In this document: positions 20,037-27,065 of the stretch, piece by piece | Numbering within the stretch: the first letter of the stretch is position 1 | How the letters are laid out: every line of letters starts with the position of its first letter | Source: an uncultured Desulfobacteraceae bacterium | GTDB taxonomy: Bacteria > Desulfobacterota > Desulfobacteria > Desulfobacterales > Desulfatirhabdiaceae | Length of the DNA stretch: 64,000 nucleotides | Reading direction: 5' to 3' | Assembly (NCBI GenBank): GCA_903953895.1 | Contig: CAJBLH010000182.1 | Coordinates: 1 to 64,000 of the forward strand | The notes under the pieces: generated by a model | What the model was told of the DNA's origin: nothing | What the model saw: only the letters and a program-made list of their open reading frames with translations | Databases searched by the model: none | Translations under genes and position numbers: made by a program

Positions 20037-20316
20037 GAGAAATGTCCTGTAATAAATTACCGCAAACATCGCATAGATTAAGCGTTTCTCATTATATTCT
20101 CTTTACATAACCGTTCGCTCCTTCCTTTTTTCAAAGTCATCATGAATTAATTAAGATAGCTATATGTTATGGGGGGAGGGGCGTGAACGGTTACCTCTTT
20201 GCGATCTTTGCGCCTTTGCGGTGAAGTTGAAATAAAACTTGTCACAACTGCCAGAATTGAATTACCATCTTGACGAGATTCAGGAAATAAAATTCTTTCA
20301 TTCTGGAGAAAAATAA
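20037..20316. other. Intergenic region, 280 nt
   Basis: Divergent spacer between the GlcD/GlcF fusion and moaC. It contains the 29-nt dispersed repeat at 20197-20225 and a GTGAACGGTTAC motif (20183-20194) that recurs at 23131-23142. No gene is evident. It must hold promoters for both flanking genes, but I could not assign boxes securely. Confidence 0.4.
20197..20225. repeat. 29-nt dispersed intergenic repeat, copy 1
   Basis: CTTTGCGATCTTTGCG followed by CCTTTGCGGTGAA is repeated exactly at 44351-44379. Both copies are intergenic and each lies upstream or downstream of metabolic genes. Similar CTTTGCG-type repeats are common in intergenic DNA of many bacteria. Confidence 0.7.
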
Positions 20317-20796
20317 ATGTCTTCTTTTACCCATATCGATTCTCAAGGCCGGGTGCGGATGGTGGATGTATCGGACAAGCCGCCGACCCTCCGAACAGCC
20401 GTTGCCCAGGGAACCATCGCCATGAAGCCCGAGACTTTTGGTATGATTTACAATCAAAAGGTAAAAAAAGGCAATGTTCTGGAGACCGCCCGTATTGCGG
20501 GCATCATGGGGGCCAAGCGCACATCGGACCTGATCCCCATGTGCCATCCCCTGAATCTCAAGCACGCACAGATCGACTTTTTCCCGGACCCGGAAAAAAG
20601 CGTGATCCGGATTGAAGCATCCGTCCGCATTATCGATCAAACAGGTGTAGAAATGGAGGCGTTGACGGCCGTATCCGTAGCGGCACTTACAATTTATGAC
20701 ATGTGCAAAGCAACCGATAGGGAAATGACGATATCCGACATCCGCCTTCTGGAAAAGTCTGGCGGAAAAAGCGGAACATTCACCCGGTCCCCATGA
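20317..20796 (+). CDS. moaC: Cyclic pyranopterin monophosphate synthase
   Basis: A 159-residue MoaC, which turns the MoaA product into cyclic pyranopterin monophosphate in molybdenum cofactor synthesis. Family signatures are visible: the N-terminal SFTHIDSQGRVRMVDVSDK, the active-site MCHPL stretch (DLIPMCHPLNLKHAQI) and GVEMEALTAVSVAALTIYDM(C)KA near the end. The length is normal. A GGAG site precedes the ATG. Its stop overlaps the start of rmuC in ATGA. The cofactor is needed by the molybdoenzyme at 11-13 kb. Confidence 0.96.
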   Translation: MSSFTHIDSQGRVRMVDVSDKPPTLRTAVAQGTIAMKPETFGMIYNQKVKKGNVLETARIAGIMGAKRTSDLIPMCHPLNLKHAQIDFFPDPEKSVIRIEASVRIIDQTGVEMEALTAVSVAALTIYDMCKATDREMTISDIRLLEKSGGKSGTFTRSP

Positions 20797-21875
20797 ATTC
20801 CGATGCCCTCATCCTTTTTTTCGGCGGAGTCGCCTCCGGCCTTCTGGCCGGTTTTCTGGCAGGGTGGTTCATATCCCGAACCCGGCTGAACTATCGCTAT
20901 TATAAATCTCTGGTCGAAGACCGTTCCGAAATCGCTTCCTTGATCGTCCAGCCTCTTAAAGACACGCTGGATCGCTATGACCACAACGTCCAGGAAATGG
21001 AAAAATCCCGGCAAAACGCCTATGGCGGACTTTCGGAACAGATACGTTCCCTGATTGATACCCAGTCTGTACTGCACCAGGAAACTGGCAATTTGGCCAA
21101 AGCGCTTCGGGTGCCGCATGTTCGCGGCCGATGGGGTGAAATGACCCTGAAACGGGTGGCGGAGATATCCGGGATGGCGGCTCACTGCGATTTTGTCGAG
21201 CAGCATTCCATAACCGTTGAGGAAGGGCTGCTGCGGCCCGATATGGTCGTCACCCTTTCAGACCAACGCCGGATCGTGATCGACGCCAAGGCACCCCTTT
21301 CCGCCTACCTGGAATCTCTGGAAGCACAAACAGATGCGGACCGAGGACGGCTGCTGGAAACCCATGCCCGGCAGGTTCAGACACATATTCAGAAATTGGC
21401 GGCAAAATCTTATTGGGCGCAGTTTCAACCATCTCCGGAATTCGTGGTGCTTTTTCTTCCAGGGGAAAATTTTTTCAGTGCCGCTCTTTCCCATGCTCCG
21501 GAACTCATTGAATACGGCGCTTCAAGAGGCGTGATTCTGGCAACGCCTGCAACACTGATTTCGCTGTTGAAGACCGTTGCTTTTGGATGGCGGCAGGAAG
21601 CTGGAGAGGCCAACGCTCGTGAAATTCATCGTCTGGGGTGTGAGCTTTATGAACGATTCTGTCTGATGGCCGGCCATTTTCAGCATTTGGGAAAGGATAT
21701 CGATCGGTGTGTGACTACCTACAATCAGATGATCGGCTCTTATGAAAAGCGGCTGCTGCCTGCATTCAGAAAATTGACGGATTTTGGAGTTTCGGCCAAA
21801 GGCAACGCCGTGCCGGCGGTTGCGGCTCCCGTGGAAAAAAGACCGGTTCAGATTATTCAGGGAGAGGCGGAATGA
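20793..21875 (+). CDS. rmuC: RmuC-family DNA recombination protein
   Basis: A 360-residue protein of the RmuC family, thought to limit recombination at inverted repeats. It has an N-terminal membrane segment (ILFFGGVASGLLAGFLAGWF), a coiled-coil linker, and the endonuclease-like core. That core includes GRWGEMTLKRVAEISGM, the DxK motif region VIDAKAPLSAYLE and FVVLFLPGENFFSAAL. It overlaps moaC by 4 nt and mltA by 4 nt, so the three genes form a tight operon although their functions differ. Confidence 0.92.
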   Translation: MNSDALILFFGGVASGLLAGFLAGWFISRTRLNYRYYKSLVEDRSEIASLIVQPLKDTLDRYDHNVQEMEKSRQNAYGGLSEQIRSLIDTQSVLHQETGNLAKALRVPHVRGRWGEMTLKRVAEISGMAAHCDFVEQHSITVEEGLLRPDMVVTLSDQRRIVIDAKAPLSAYLESLEAQTDADRGRLLETHARQVQTHIQKLAAKSYWAQFQPSPEFVVLFLPGENFFSAALSHAPELIEYGASRGVILATPATLISLLKTVAFGWRQEAGEANAREIHRLGCELYERFCLMAGHFQHLGKDIDRCVTTYNQMIGSYEKRLLPAFRKLTDFGVSAKGNAVPAVAAPVEKRPVQIIQGEAE

Positions 21876-23095
21876 AAAACAAGAAAGATGGTTATACTCT
21901 GAAACATAAGTTGTCTTGGATATTCTTGATCATACTCTTGTCCGGATGCACTGGATTCAAAGCGTCACCGGTTGTCGAGACCCTGCCGGCTCTGCTCAGG
22001 CTGCTCCCTTCTGCATACCCGGTGCTGACCGATGATCTGGGTTATGAAGGACTGGAACATGGCATTCAGATGAGTCTGACATATTACAAGAAAATTCCCC
22101 AAGACCGCATTTTTGTCTTTGGTGAAGAGTCCTATACCGCAACCCACCTAATACGGTCTCTGGAAGTATTTCAGGATTTCATCCAAGACAAACCCTCTTC
22201 CGATCAACTCAATGCCATGGTTCGAAAAGATTATTATGTTTACAGGGCTGCAGGAATATCAGAGAAAGTACTCTTTACCGGCTATTACGAGCCAGTATTA
22301 AAGGGAAGTCGTACGGAAACGCCGATTTACCGCTATCCCATCTACTGCCGGCCCGATGACCTGGTGACCGTCGACCTGTTTGCGTTCTCTCCCAAATATG
22401 CGGGAGAAACCATCACAGGCCGGTATACCGGGCAGTCGGTCGTTCCTTATTATGATCGCAAAGCCATCGAAACCCGGGAGATTTTCATGAATCGTGTTCA
22501 GGCCCTTGTCTGGGTCGATGATCCGGTGGATCTGTATTTTCTGCATATCCAGGGGTCTGGAAAAGTCATGCTGAATCAGGGGGATACCCTGAACGTTCAC
22601 TATCATGTCACCAATGGGCATCCTTATCGGAGTATCGGCAAGGTGTTGATCGACCAGGGAAAAATATCCAGAGCAGAAATGTCCATGCAGGCAATCCGAG
22701 CCTATTTAAAAGCCAATCCCGAGGAGCAGGCGGCCATTTTAAACGCCAATCCCAGCTATGTTTTTTTTAAAATCGAAACGGACGGCCCTCTGGGAAACCT
22801 GAACGTACCGCTGACCCCTGGCCGCTCCATTGCCGTTGACAAAAAAATCTTTCCACCTGCTGCTCTGATGTACATTCAGACGCATAAACCCACTGTGAAT
22901 GAAACGGGTCAAATCGGAGAATGGGAAGCATTCGGCAGGTTCGCCCTCAATCAGGATACGGGCGGCGCCATCACCGGCCCCGGGCGGGCAGACATATTCT
23001 GGGGAAACGGCTCTTATGCGGAGCTGGCAGCCGGTCATCTTCAACACCGGGGGGAGATGTATTTTCTCATTTTAAAGCCAGAGGCATTGCCATAA
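21872..23095 (+). CDS. mltA: Membrane-bound lytic murein transglycosylase A (lipoprotein)
   Basis: A 407-residue peptidoglycan-cleaving enzyme. The N-terminus is a lipoprotein signal (IFLIILLSGC; Cys about residue 26). The MltA barrel shows TGYYEPVLKGS, FLHIQGSGKV and YRSIGKVLIDQG. The C-terminal 3D domain carries the catalytic aspartate region NQDTGGAITGPGRADIFWG. Length and motif order match MltA. It overlaps rmuC by ATGA and is the last gene before tRNA-Sec. Confidence 0.95.
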   Translation: MKNKKDGYTLKHKLSWIFLIILLSGCTGFKASPVVETLPALLRLLPSAYPVLTDDLGYEGLEHGIQMSLTYYKKIPQDRIFVFGEESYTATHLIRSLEVFQDFIQDKPSSDQLNAMVRKDYYVYRAAGISEKVLFTGYYEPVLKGSRTETPIYRYPIYCRPDDLVTVDLFAFSPKYAGETITGRYTGQSVVPYYDRKAIETREIFMNRVQALVWVDDPVDLYFLHIQGSGKVMLNQGDTLNVHYHVTNGHPYRSIGKVLIDQGKISRAEMSMQAIRAYLKANPEEQAAILNANPSYVFFKIETDGPLGNLNVPLTPGRSIAVDKKIFPPAALMYIQTHKPTVNETGQIGEWEAFGRFALNQDTGGAITGPGRADIFWGNGSYAELAAGHLQHRGEMYFLILKPEALP

Positions 23096-23174
23096 CCGAT
23101 TTAAACAAGCTGGTAATTAGAACGGCGGGAGTGAACGGTTACGATGCGTCAGCACCACCGGAACTTAAAAAAGA

Positions 23175-23200
23175 TTGACAATCCACCGGTACCATAATAC
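23175..23200 (+). promoter_or_regulatory. Possible promoter of the tRNA-Sec gene
   Basis: TTGACA (23175-23180) and TAATAC (23195-23200) lie just upstream of the tRNA. The 14-nt spacer is shorter than the usual 16-18, so the -10 box may be misplaced. Distance to the tRNA 5' end is appropriate. Confidence 0.35.
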
Positions 23201-23213
23201 AAACTCCACCCAT

Positions 23214-23311
23214 GGAAGTGCACAGCTCACTGGTGGGGCTCCCGGACTTCAAATCCGGTGTGGGGCGCTAAAACCGTCCCGGGTGGGTTCGATTCCCATG
23301 CGCTTCCGCCA
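23214..23311 (+). tRNA. selC: tRNA-Sec (anticodon TCA)
   Basis: A 98-nt selenocysteine tRNA that reads UGA. The acceptor stem is 8 bp (GGAAGTGC with GCGCTTCC), as in bacterial tRNA-Sec, with discriminator G and an encoded CCA. The anticodon arm is GGACTTCAAATCC, giving anticodon TCA. A long variable arm (TGTGGGGCGCTAAAACCGTCCC region) follows, and the T arm has the GGTTCGATTCC loop. The size and the 8-bp stem separate it from tRNA-Ser or tRNA-Leu. selA, selB and selD are not in the window. It supports Sec insertion at the two TGA codons reported here. Confidence 0.95.
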
Positions 23312-23401
23312 AACAGTATTAATGATTTTAATTAGTTATCTTCATAAAACATTCGGTCTTGGTCAATGTTATAGTCAACATTTGCAGAAAACACATCAGC
23401 T

Positions 23402-24066
23402 CTATGGCCTCGGATTCAAAACATGAAGAATGGATGCCAGTATCTCATGTATATTGAGCAAGGATTCGGCCCATACGCTTTGTTGTTTCTTTGGTTGAAT
23501 CAAATGCAAAAAGCGGGTTTTTCCGGCGTCGTAGTCTCCTTCGATCAGTACACTTTTGCCTCGGGTAATCCGGTTATAAACAGAGGCAAGATAAGAGATG
23601 CGGCGTTTGTCATTGATGAAGCTCTCTTTTCTTTTTTCTTTCACCCTGGCCTGGGGTTTTCTATCCGGTTTTTCGAATGACTCCTGACAGATGGCCTCGC
23701 CAAGAAGAATGCCGTCTTCTTTAAATTCGAAGATGAGAAAATGGTTTTAACGCCTGCCAAATACACTTCGAGCTTTTGCGAAGGTGCCCAGGACATGGTT
23801 TTGCCCTCGACGCTGAAGCAGTGTTTCGAGTTGTTGTGCTCACGGCGATAGGCCTCGATAATTCCGGATTCTCTTAGCTCAGCAAGATCGATATCCAGAT
23901 AGCGCTGGATGCCTTGACCATATACACAAACCGTTTTATGACCGACTCATCCAAAGCCCGGTTACGACCGCTGCACTTGCGGCCTTCCATGACCCCACTG
24001 CCTGCAAGAAAAAGACCTTTTGGAATAATACCGCTCTTGCGGTACTCGCAAATACGGGGTTTTCGT
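23402..24066 (-). mobile_element. Decayed transposition module: transposase remnant plus AAA ATPase fragment
   Basis: Minus-strand coding traces in several frames. From the 5' side: RKPRICEYRKSGIIPKG, then GRNRALDESVIKRFVYMVK, resembling the N-terminal region of DDE-type transposases/integrases. After a frameshift comes RYLDIDLAELRESGIIEAYR and KLEVYLAG. After another comes HFLIFEFKEDGILLGEAI, like a Mu-type transposase C-terminus. It runs into a truncated ATPase with P-loop GDYDAGKT (about 23535), ending at 23402. At least two frameshifts and an internal loss show it is inactive. It lies just 3' of tRNA-Sec and abuts a broken permease gene, so it probably marks an old insertion. Family is inferred, not proven. 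Confidence 0.55.
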
Positions 24067-24499
24067 TCAGACACTATAGTACATGATTTCCGGCATGACG
24101 TCGGAAAGACCAGCCCCGTCATTCATGATCTTTCGTACGGCAATCAGCAGGTAGGTCAGGGTGAATGTGTCGGCGACCCATTTGACCCATTGGGGGGCGC
24201 CTTCGATGGAAAACCAGACTTCCGACAGGAACATCACGGGCCAGGAAATAAAATTCAGAACGCCGCTGGTGAATTCCTCGCTGGCGCCATGGGATGCCAG
24301 AACCAGCCCCATGGCGGTCAGGCTGAAACATCCCATAAAAAAAAACGACGGCCAGATCAAAATAAGAGCTGGCCACATCGAAGGACAACAGGAGGTCACT
24401 TCCGATCCAGACAACGATCAGGGTGAACATCAGCAGAAATATCCGTTTTGGATTGACAAATGTCCTCATGCAGAGCCTGCTGATCGATCGATCCCTCAC
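24067..24499 (-). pseudogene. Truncated, frameshifted ABC-2 type permease
   Basis: Two overlapping minus-strand frames together read as the C-terminal half of an ABC-2 membrane permease. The first (from about 24466) reads NPKRIFLLMFTLIVVWIGSD. After a slip in a run of nine T (24345-24337) the second continues MGCFSLTAMGLVLASHGASE, then FISWPVMFLSEVWFSIEG and WVADTFTLTYLLIAVRKIM. The EE(F)-G-L-N and FLS-x-VWF-x-xEG pattern is typical. Only about 135 residues remain of the usual 250, so the N-terminus is missing, and no ATPase partner is present. Its 3' end runs into the decayed transposition module. Confidence 0.7.
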
Positions 24500-24531
24500 A
24501 ACCCTTTACATTACAAAGGAGAAGATTATCC

Positions 24532-26532
24532 ATGCATTCTTTTCGGGTGATGATTCTGATCGTAACCCTGTTGATGCAATTATCGATTCCGCCGGGACAT
24601 GCTGCCGGCATCAAAGACTCGGAATCGGCGTCCCACGATACGGATGCGGCATCCTACAGCGTCGTCAACACCTATTTTTTTTCAAATTTTCGAGTCATCC
24701 AGTTAACACTTCCCGTTCTATCCACCTATTGCTATCTGCTGATCAGCGACAGCGAGGCCTTGGCCGTAGATCCGGGAAGGGATATTTCGGCGATTCTGAG
24801 AACCGCTGAAAAAGAAAAAGTCACCATCAAAGGGGTTTACCTTACTCATTCGCATGCCGACTTCATCGCAGGACACCTGGAGATGGCTACTGCTCTCAAG
24901 TGCCCGATCTATCAGAGCAAAAATAGCGGGGCAGCCTACAGCATCCATCCCCTTTCCGATGGCGATCGAATTGCTGTGGGCGCGGCTTCCGTAAAATTCA
25001 TCGCTACACCCGGCCATACGCCGGACGGCATGTGCGCCCTGGTGTCCGGCAAGAACAGCCCCGATGCCACGGAGGCCATGTTTACGGGTGACGTGTTGTT
25101 TGTCGGCAGCATGGGACGACCCGATCTGCTGGAAGGAAGCACTTCCGCATCCTGGCTGGCTTCGGCGGCGTATGATTCGTGGTTCAACAAGATATCCAAG
25201 ATCGGGAACAACGTATCATTCTTTCCGGCCCATGGCGCCGGGTCCCTGTGCGGCGCCCATTTAAGCGAAGAGCCTTTTTCCACCATCGGAAAGGAAAAAG
25301 CCTCCAACCCGTATTTCAAATACACCCGCCGCAGCGATTTCATTGCAGCTCTTCTTGAAGGACTGCCGGATGCGCCGCAATATTTCAAACACAATGCCCG
25401 GATCAACCGGGAAGGGCCGCCGCTGATCGACTGGAATGCTCCCCTTCCTGCGGAAATCCCGGCAGCCGCATCACTCAGTGATGTGGATAAAACCTGGATT
25501 GTGGATGTGCGAAGTGCTTCGGCCTATTCGGCCGGCCATATTCCCAATGCTGTCAACATCGCCATCCGGGGAAGGTTTGAAACATGGACCGGGATCATGA
25601 TCCCATGGGGTGAAAAACTCGTGCTGTGCGGAGACCCCCCGGAACTGAAAGAATCGCTGCTTCGCCTGCATCGGATCGGTTACAGTGCGGAAATCATCCG
25701 CCTGGATGCCTGGAAAAAAGCCGGCCAGCCGGTCAATGTCACACCCGCCATCCCTGCACGGGAACTCTATGATCTGATGCAGAAAGCTCAGGCTCCGGTC
25801 ATCGTGGATGTCCGGCTGCCGACCGAATGGATGGGCATGAAAATCGGCACTGTTTTGAATTTGCCGCTCAACCAACTTTCCCTGCTTTCCGCTAGACTCG
25901 ATCCATCGGAGCCGGTCATCACCGTCTGCAATTCCGCCTTTCGGTCCAGTCTGGCCGTTGGGATTCTGGAACGAAAAGGCTTTAAAAAAGCCAGAAGCCT
26001 CGACGGCGGAAGCGAAGCCTGGATTCAGGCAGGTCTGCCGGTAATTGAACCCGCAAAACCCGCCCCGGCGCTTTCTTCCGGAAAGTTGCTCCCGCTGCCG
26101 GAACTTGTATCTCCTCAAACCCTTCAATCCATGACGGTCAATACCCCAGGCGCCTTCGAGCTGGTGGATATCCGGTTGCCCGATCAGTTTGCGGATTACC
26201 ACATTCCCGGCTCCCGAAACGTGGTGGCTTCGGATGTTCTTTTTAATCCCGCATTTCTGAACGGAACGATTCCGCTGGTTCTGATCGACCGGGATGGAAT
26301 GACGGCTATGGCCATTGCCGGAATCCTGTCGCAGAGAACCGAACGCCCGATGCGGGTGCTTGCCGGCGGCCTGGAAGCTTTCTGGTCGGCAACCGCCAAA
26401 AAATCGGGTCCGGGAAGTGTTCCGGACAGCGCTGCCCGGCCTGCTGTTCAGCCACTCCTCCCGCAACCCGAAACCGATACGCCGCCGGCAGCGCCGGCTT
26501 CTCCGGTCAAACGCAAAAGCGCCGGATGTTAG
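24532..26532 (+). CDS. Exported CstB-like protein: metallo-beta-lactamase persulfide dioxygenase domain plus three rhodanese domains
   Basis: A 666-residue protein with a signal peptide (MILIVTLLMQLSIPPGHAAG). Residues about 45-265 are an ETHE1-like metallo-beta-lactamase fold with iron-ligand motifs THSHADFIAGH, GHTPDGM, FTGDVLFVGSMGRPDL and FPAHGAGSLCG, typical of persulfide dioxygenases. Three rhodanese domains follow. The first is odd (VDVRSASAYSAGHIP, loop VLCGDPPEL), the second has a plausible active loop VCNSAFRSS, and the third has lost the Cys (LIDRDGM). S. aureus CstB has the same order of MBL, pseudo-rhodanese and rhodanese and makes thiosulfate from persulfide. An exported form in a probable anaerobe is unusual. 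The ATG has an AGGAG site. A transporter operon follows 11 nt later. Confidence 0.85.
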   Translation: MHSFRVMILIVTLLMQLSIPPGHAAGIKDSESASHDTDAASYSVVNTYFFSNFRVIQLTLPVLSTYCYLLISDSEALAVDPGRDISAILRTAEKEKVTIKGVYLTHSHADFIAGHLEMATALKCPIYQSKNSGAAYSIHPLSDGDRIAVGAASVKFIATPGHTPDGMCALVSGKNSPDATEAMFTGDVLFVGSMGRPDLLEGSTSASWLASAAYDSWFNKISKIGNNVSFFPAHGAGSLCGAHLSEEPFSTIGKEKASNPYFKYTRRSDFIAALLEGLPDAPQYFKHNARINREGPPLIDWNAPLPAEIPAAASLSDVDKTWIVDVRSASAYSAGHIPNAVNIAIRGRFETWTGIMIPWGEKLVLCGDPPELKESLLRLHRIGYSAEIIRLDAWKKAGQPVNVTPAIPARELYDLMQKAQAPVIVDVRLPTEWMGMKIGTVLNLPLNQLSLLSARLDPSEPVITVCNSAFRSSLAVGILERKGFKKARSLDGGSEAWIQAGLPVIEPAKPAPALSSGKLLPLPELVSPQTLQSMTVNTPGAFELVDIRLPDQFADYHIPGSRNVVASDVLFNPAFLNGTIPLVLIDRDGMTAMAIAGILSQRTERPMRVLAGGLEAFWSATAKKSGPGSVPDSAARPAVQPLLPQPETDTPPAAPASPVKRKSAGC

Positions 26533-26543
26533 GAGGTCATACG

Positions 26544-27065
26544 ATGAAATTGCTGTTCAAAGAACCCAAGCCGTTTTCCAATCCTTACATTGCCGGAATA
26601 TTTCTGGGCCTGACGCTTCTGGCATCTTTTCTGATTCTTGGCGCCGGTCTTGGCGCCTCCGGGGGGCTTGCCCGGATCAGCGCATTTCTGGAAGGGCTGA
26701 TGTTTCCGGCGCATGTCGCGGCCACCGAGTATTTCGGCGCTTGGGGAAAAAACCCCCTGAATTACTACCTGGTCTTCATGCTGATCGGCGTTTTTATCGG
26801 CGGCCTCTTTTCAGCCATATTCTCCCGTCGAATCTCGATAGGGGTCGAGCGCGGCAATACCGGCCCTTTGCACCTTCGCCTTTTTTTCGCAGCTTCCGGA
26901 GGGGTTCTTTCCGGATTTGCCGCAAGACTCGCTGGCGGCTGTACATCCGGTCAGGCGCTTTCCGGCAGCGCGCTGCTGCTATCCGGAAGCATCGTGTTTC
27001 TGGTCTGCGTATTTGCCGGTGGATTTGCAACAGCGTGGCTGGTAAGGAGGCAATGGAATGATTAG
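26544..27065 (+). CDS. YeeE/YedE-type sulfur transporter, first half
   Basis: A 173-residue membrane protein with about four to five transmembrane segments (PYIAGIFLGLTLLASFLILG, NYYLVFMLIGVFIGGLFSAI and others). It carries the family motif GGCTSGQALSG, whose Cys is part of the sulfur path in thiosulfate transporters of the YeeE/TsuA family. The ATG at 26544 has GGAGG 7 nt upstream; an earlier in-frame start overlaps the previous stop and lacks this site. It overlaps the second-half gene by 8 nt, so the two halves probably assemble into one transporter. Confidence 0.85.
   Translation: MKLLFKEPKPFSNPYIAGIFLGLTLLASFLILGAGLGASGGLARISAFLEGLMFPAHVAATEYFGAWGKNPLNYYLVFMLIGVFIGGLFSAIFSRRISIGVERGNTGPLHLRLFFAASGGVLSGFAARLAGGCTSGQALSGSALLLSGSIVFLVCVFAGGFATAWLVRRQWND

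Noticed and set aside
24067..24499. Programmed frameshift giving a functional permease
   Set aside because: The slip site is plausible, but the N-terminal half is missing and no ATPase partner is present, so decay is the simpler reading.
25471..26466. Minus-strand open frame of about 331 residues in the CstB-like gene
   Set aside because: Shadow of a high-GC coding strand; the plus-strand protein has clear domains.
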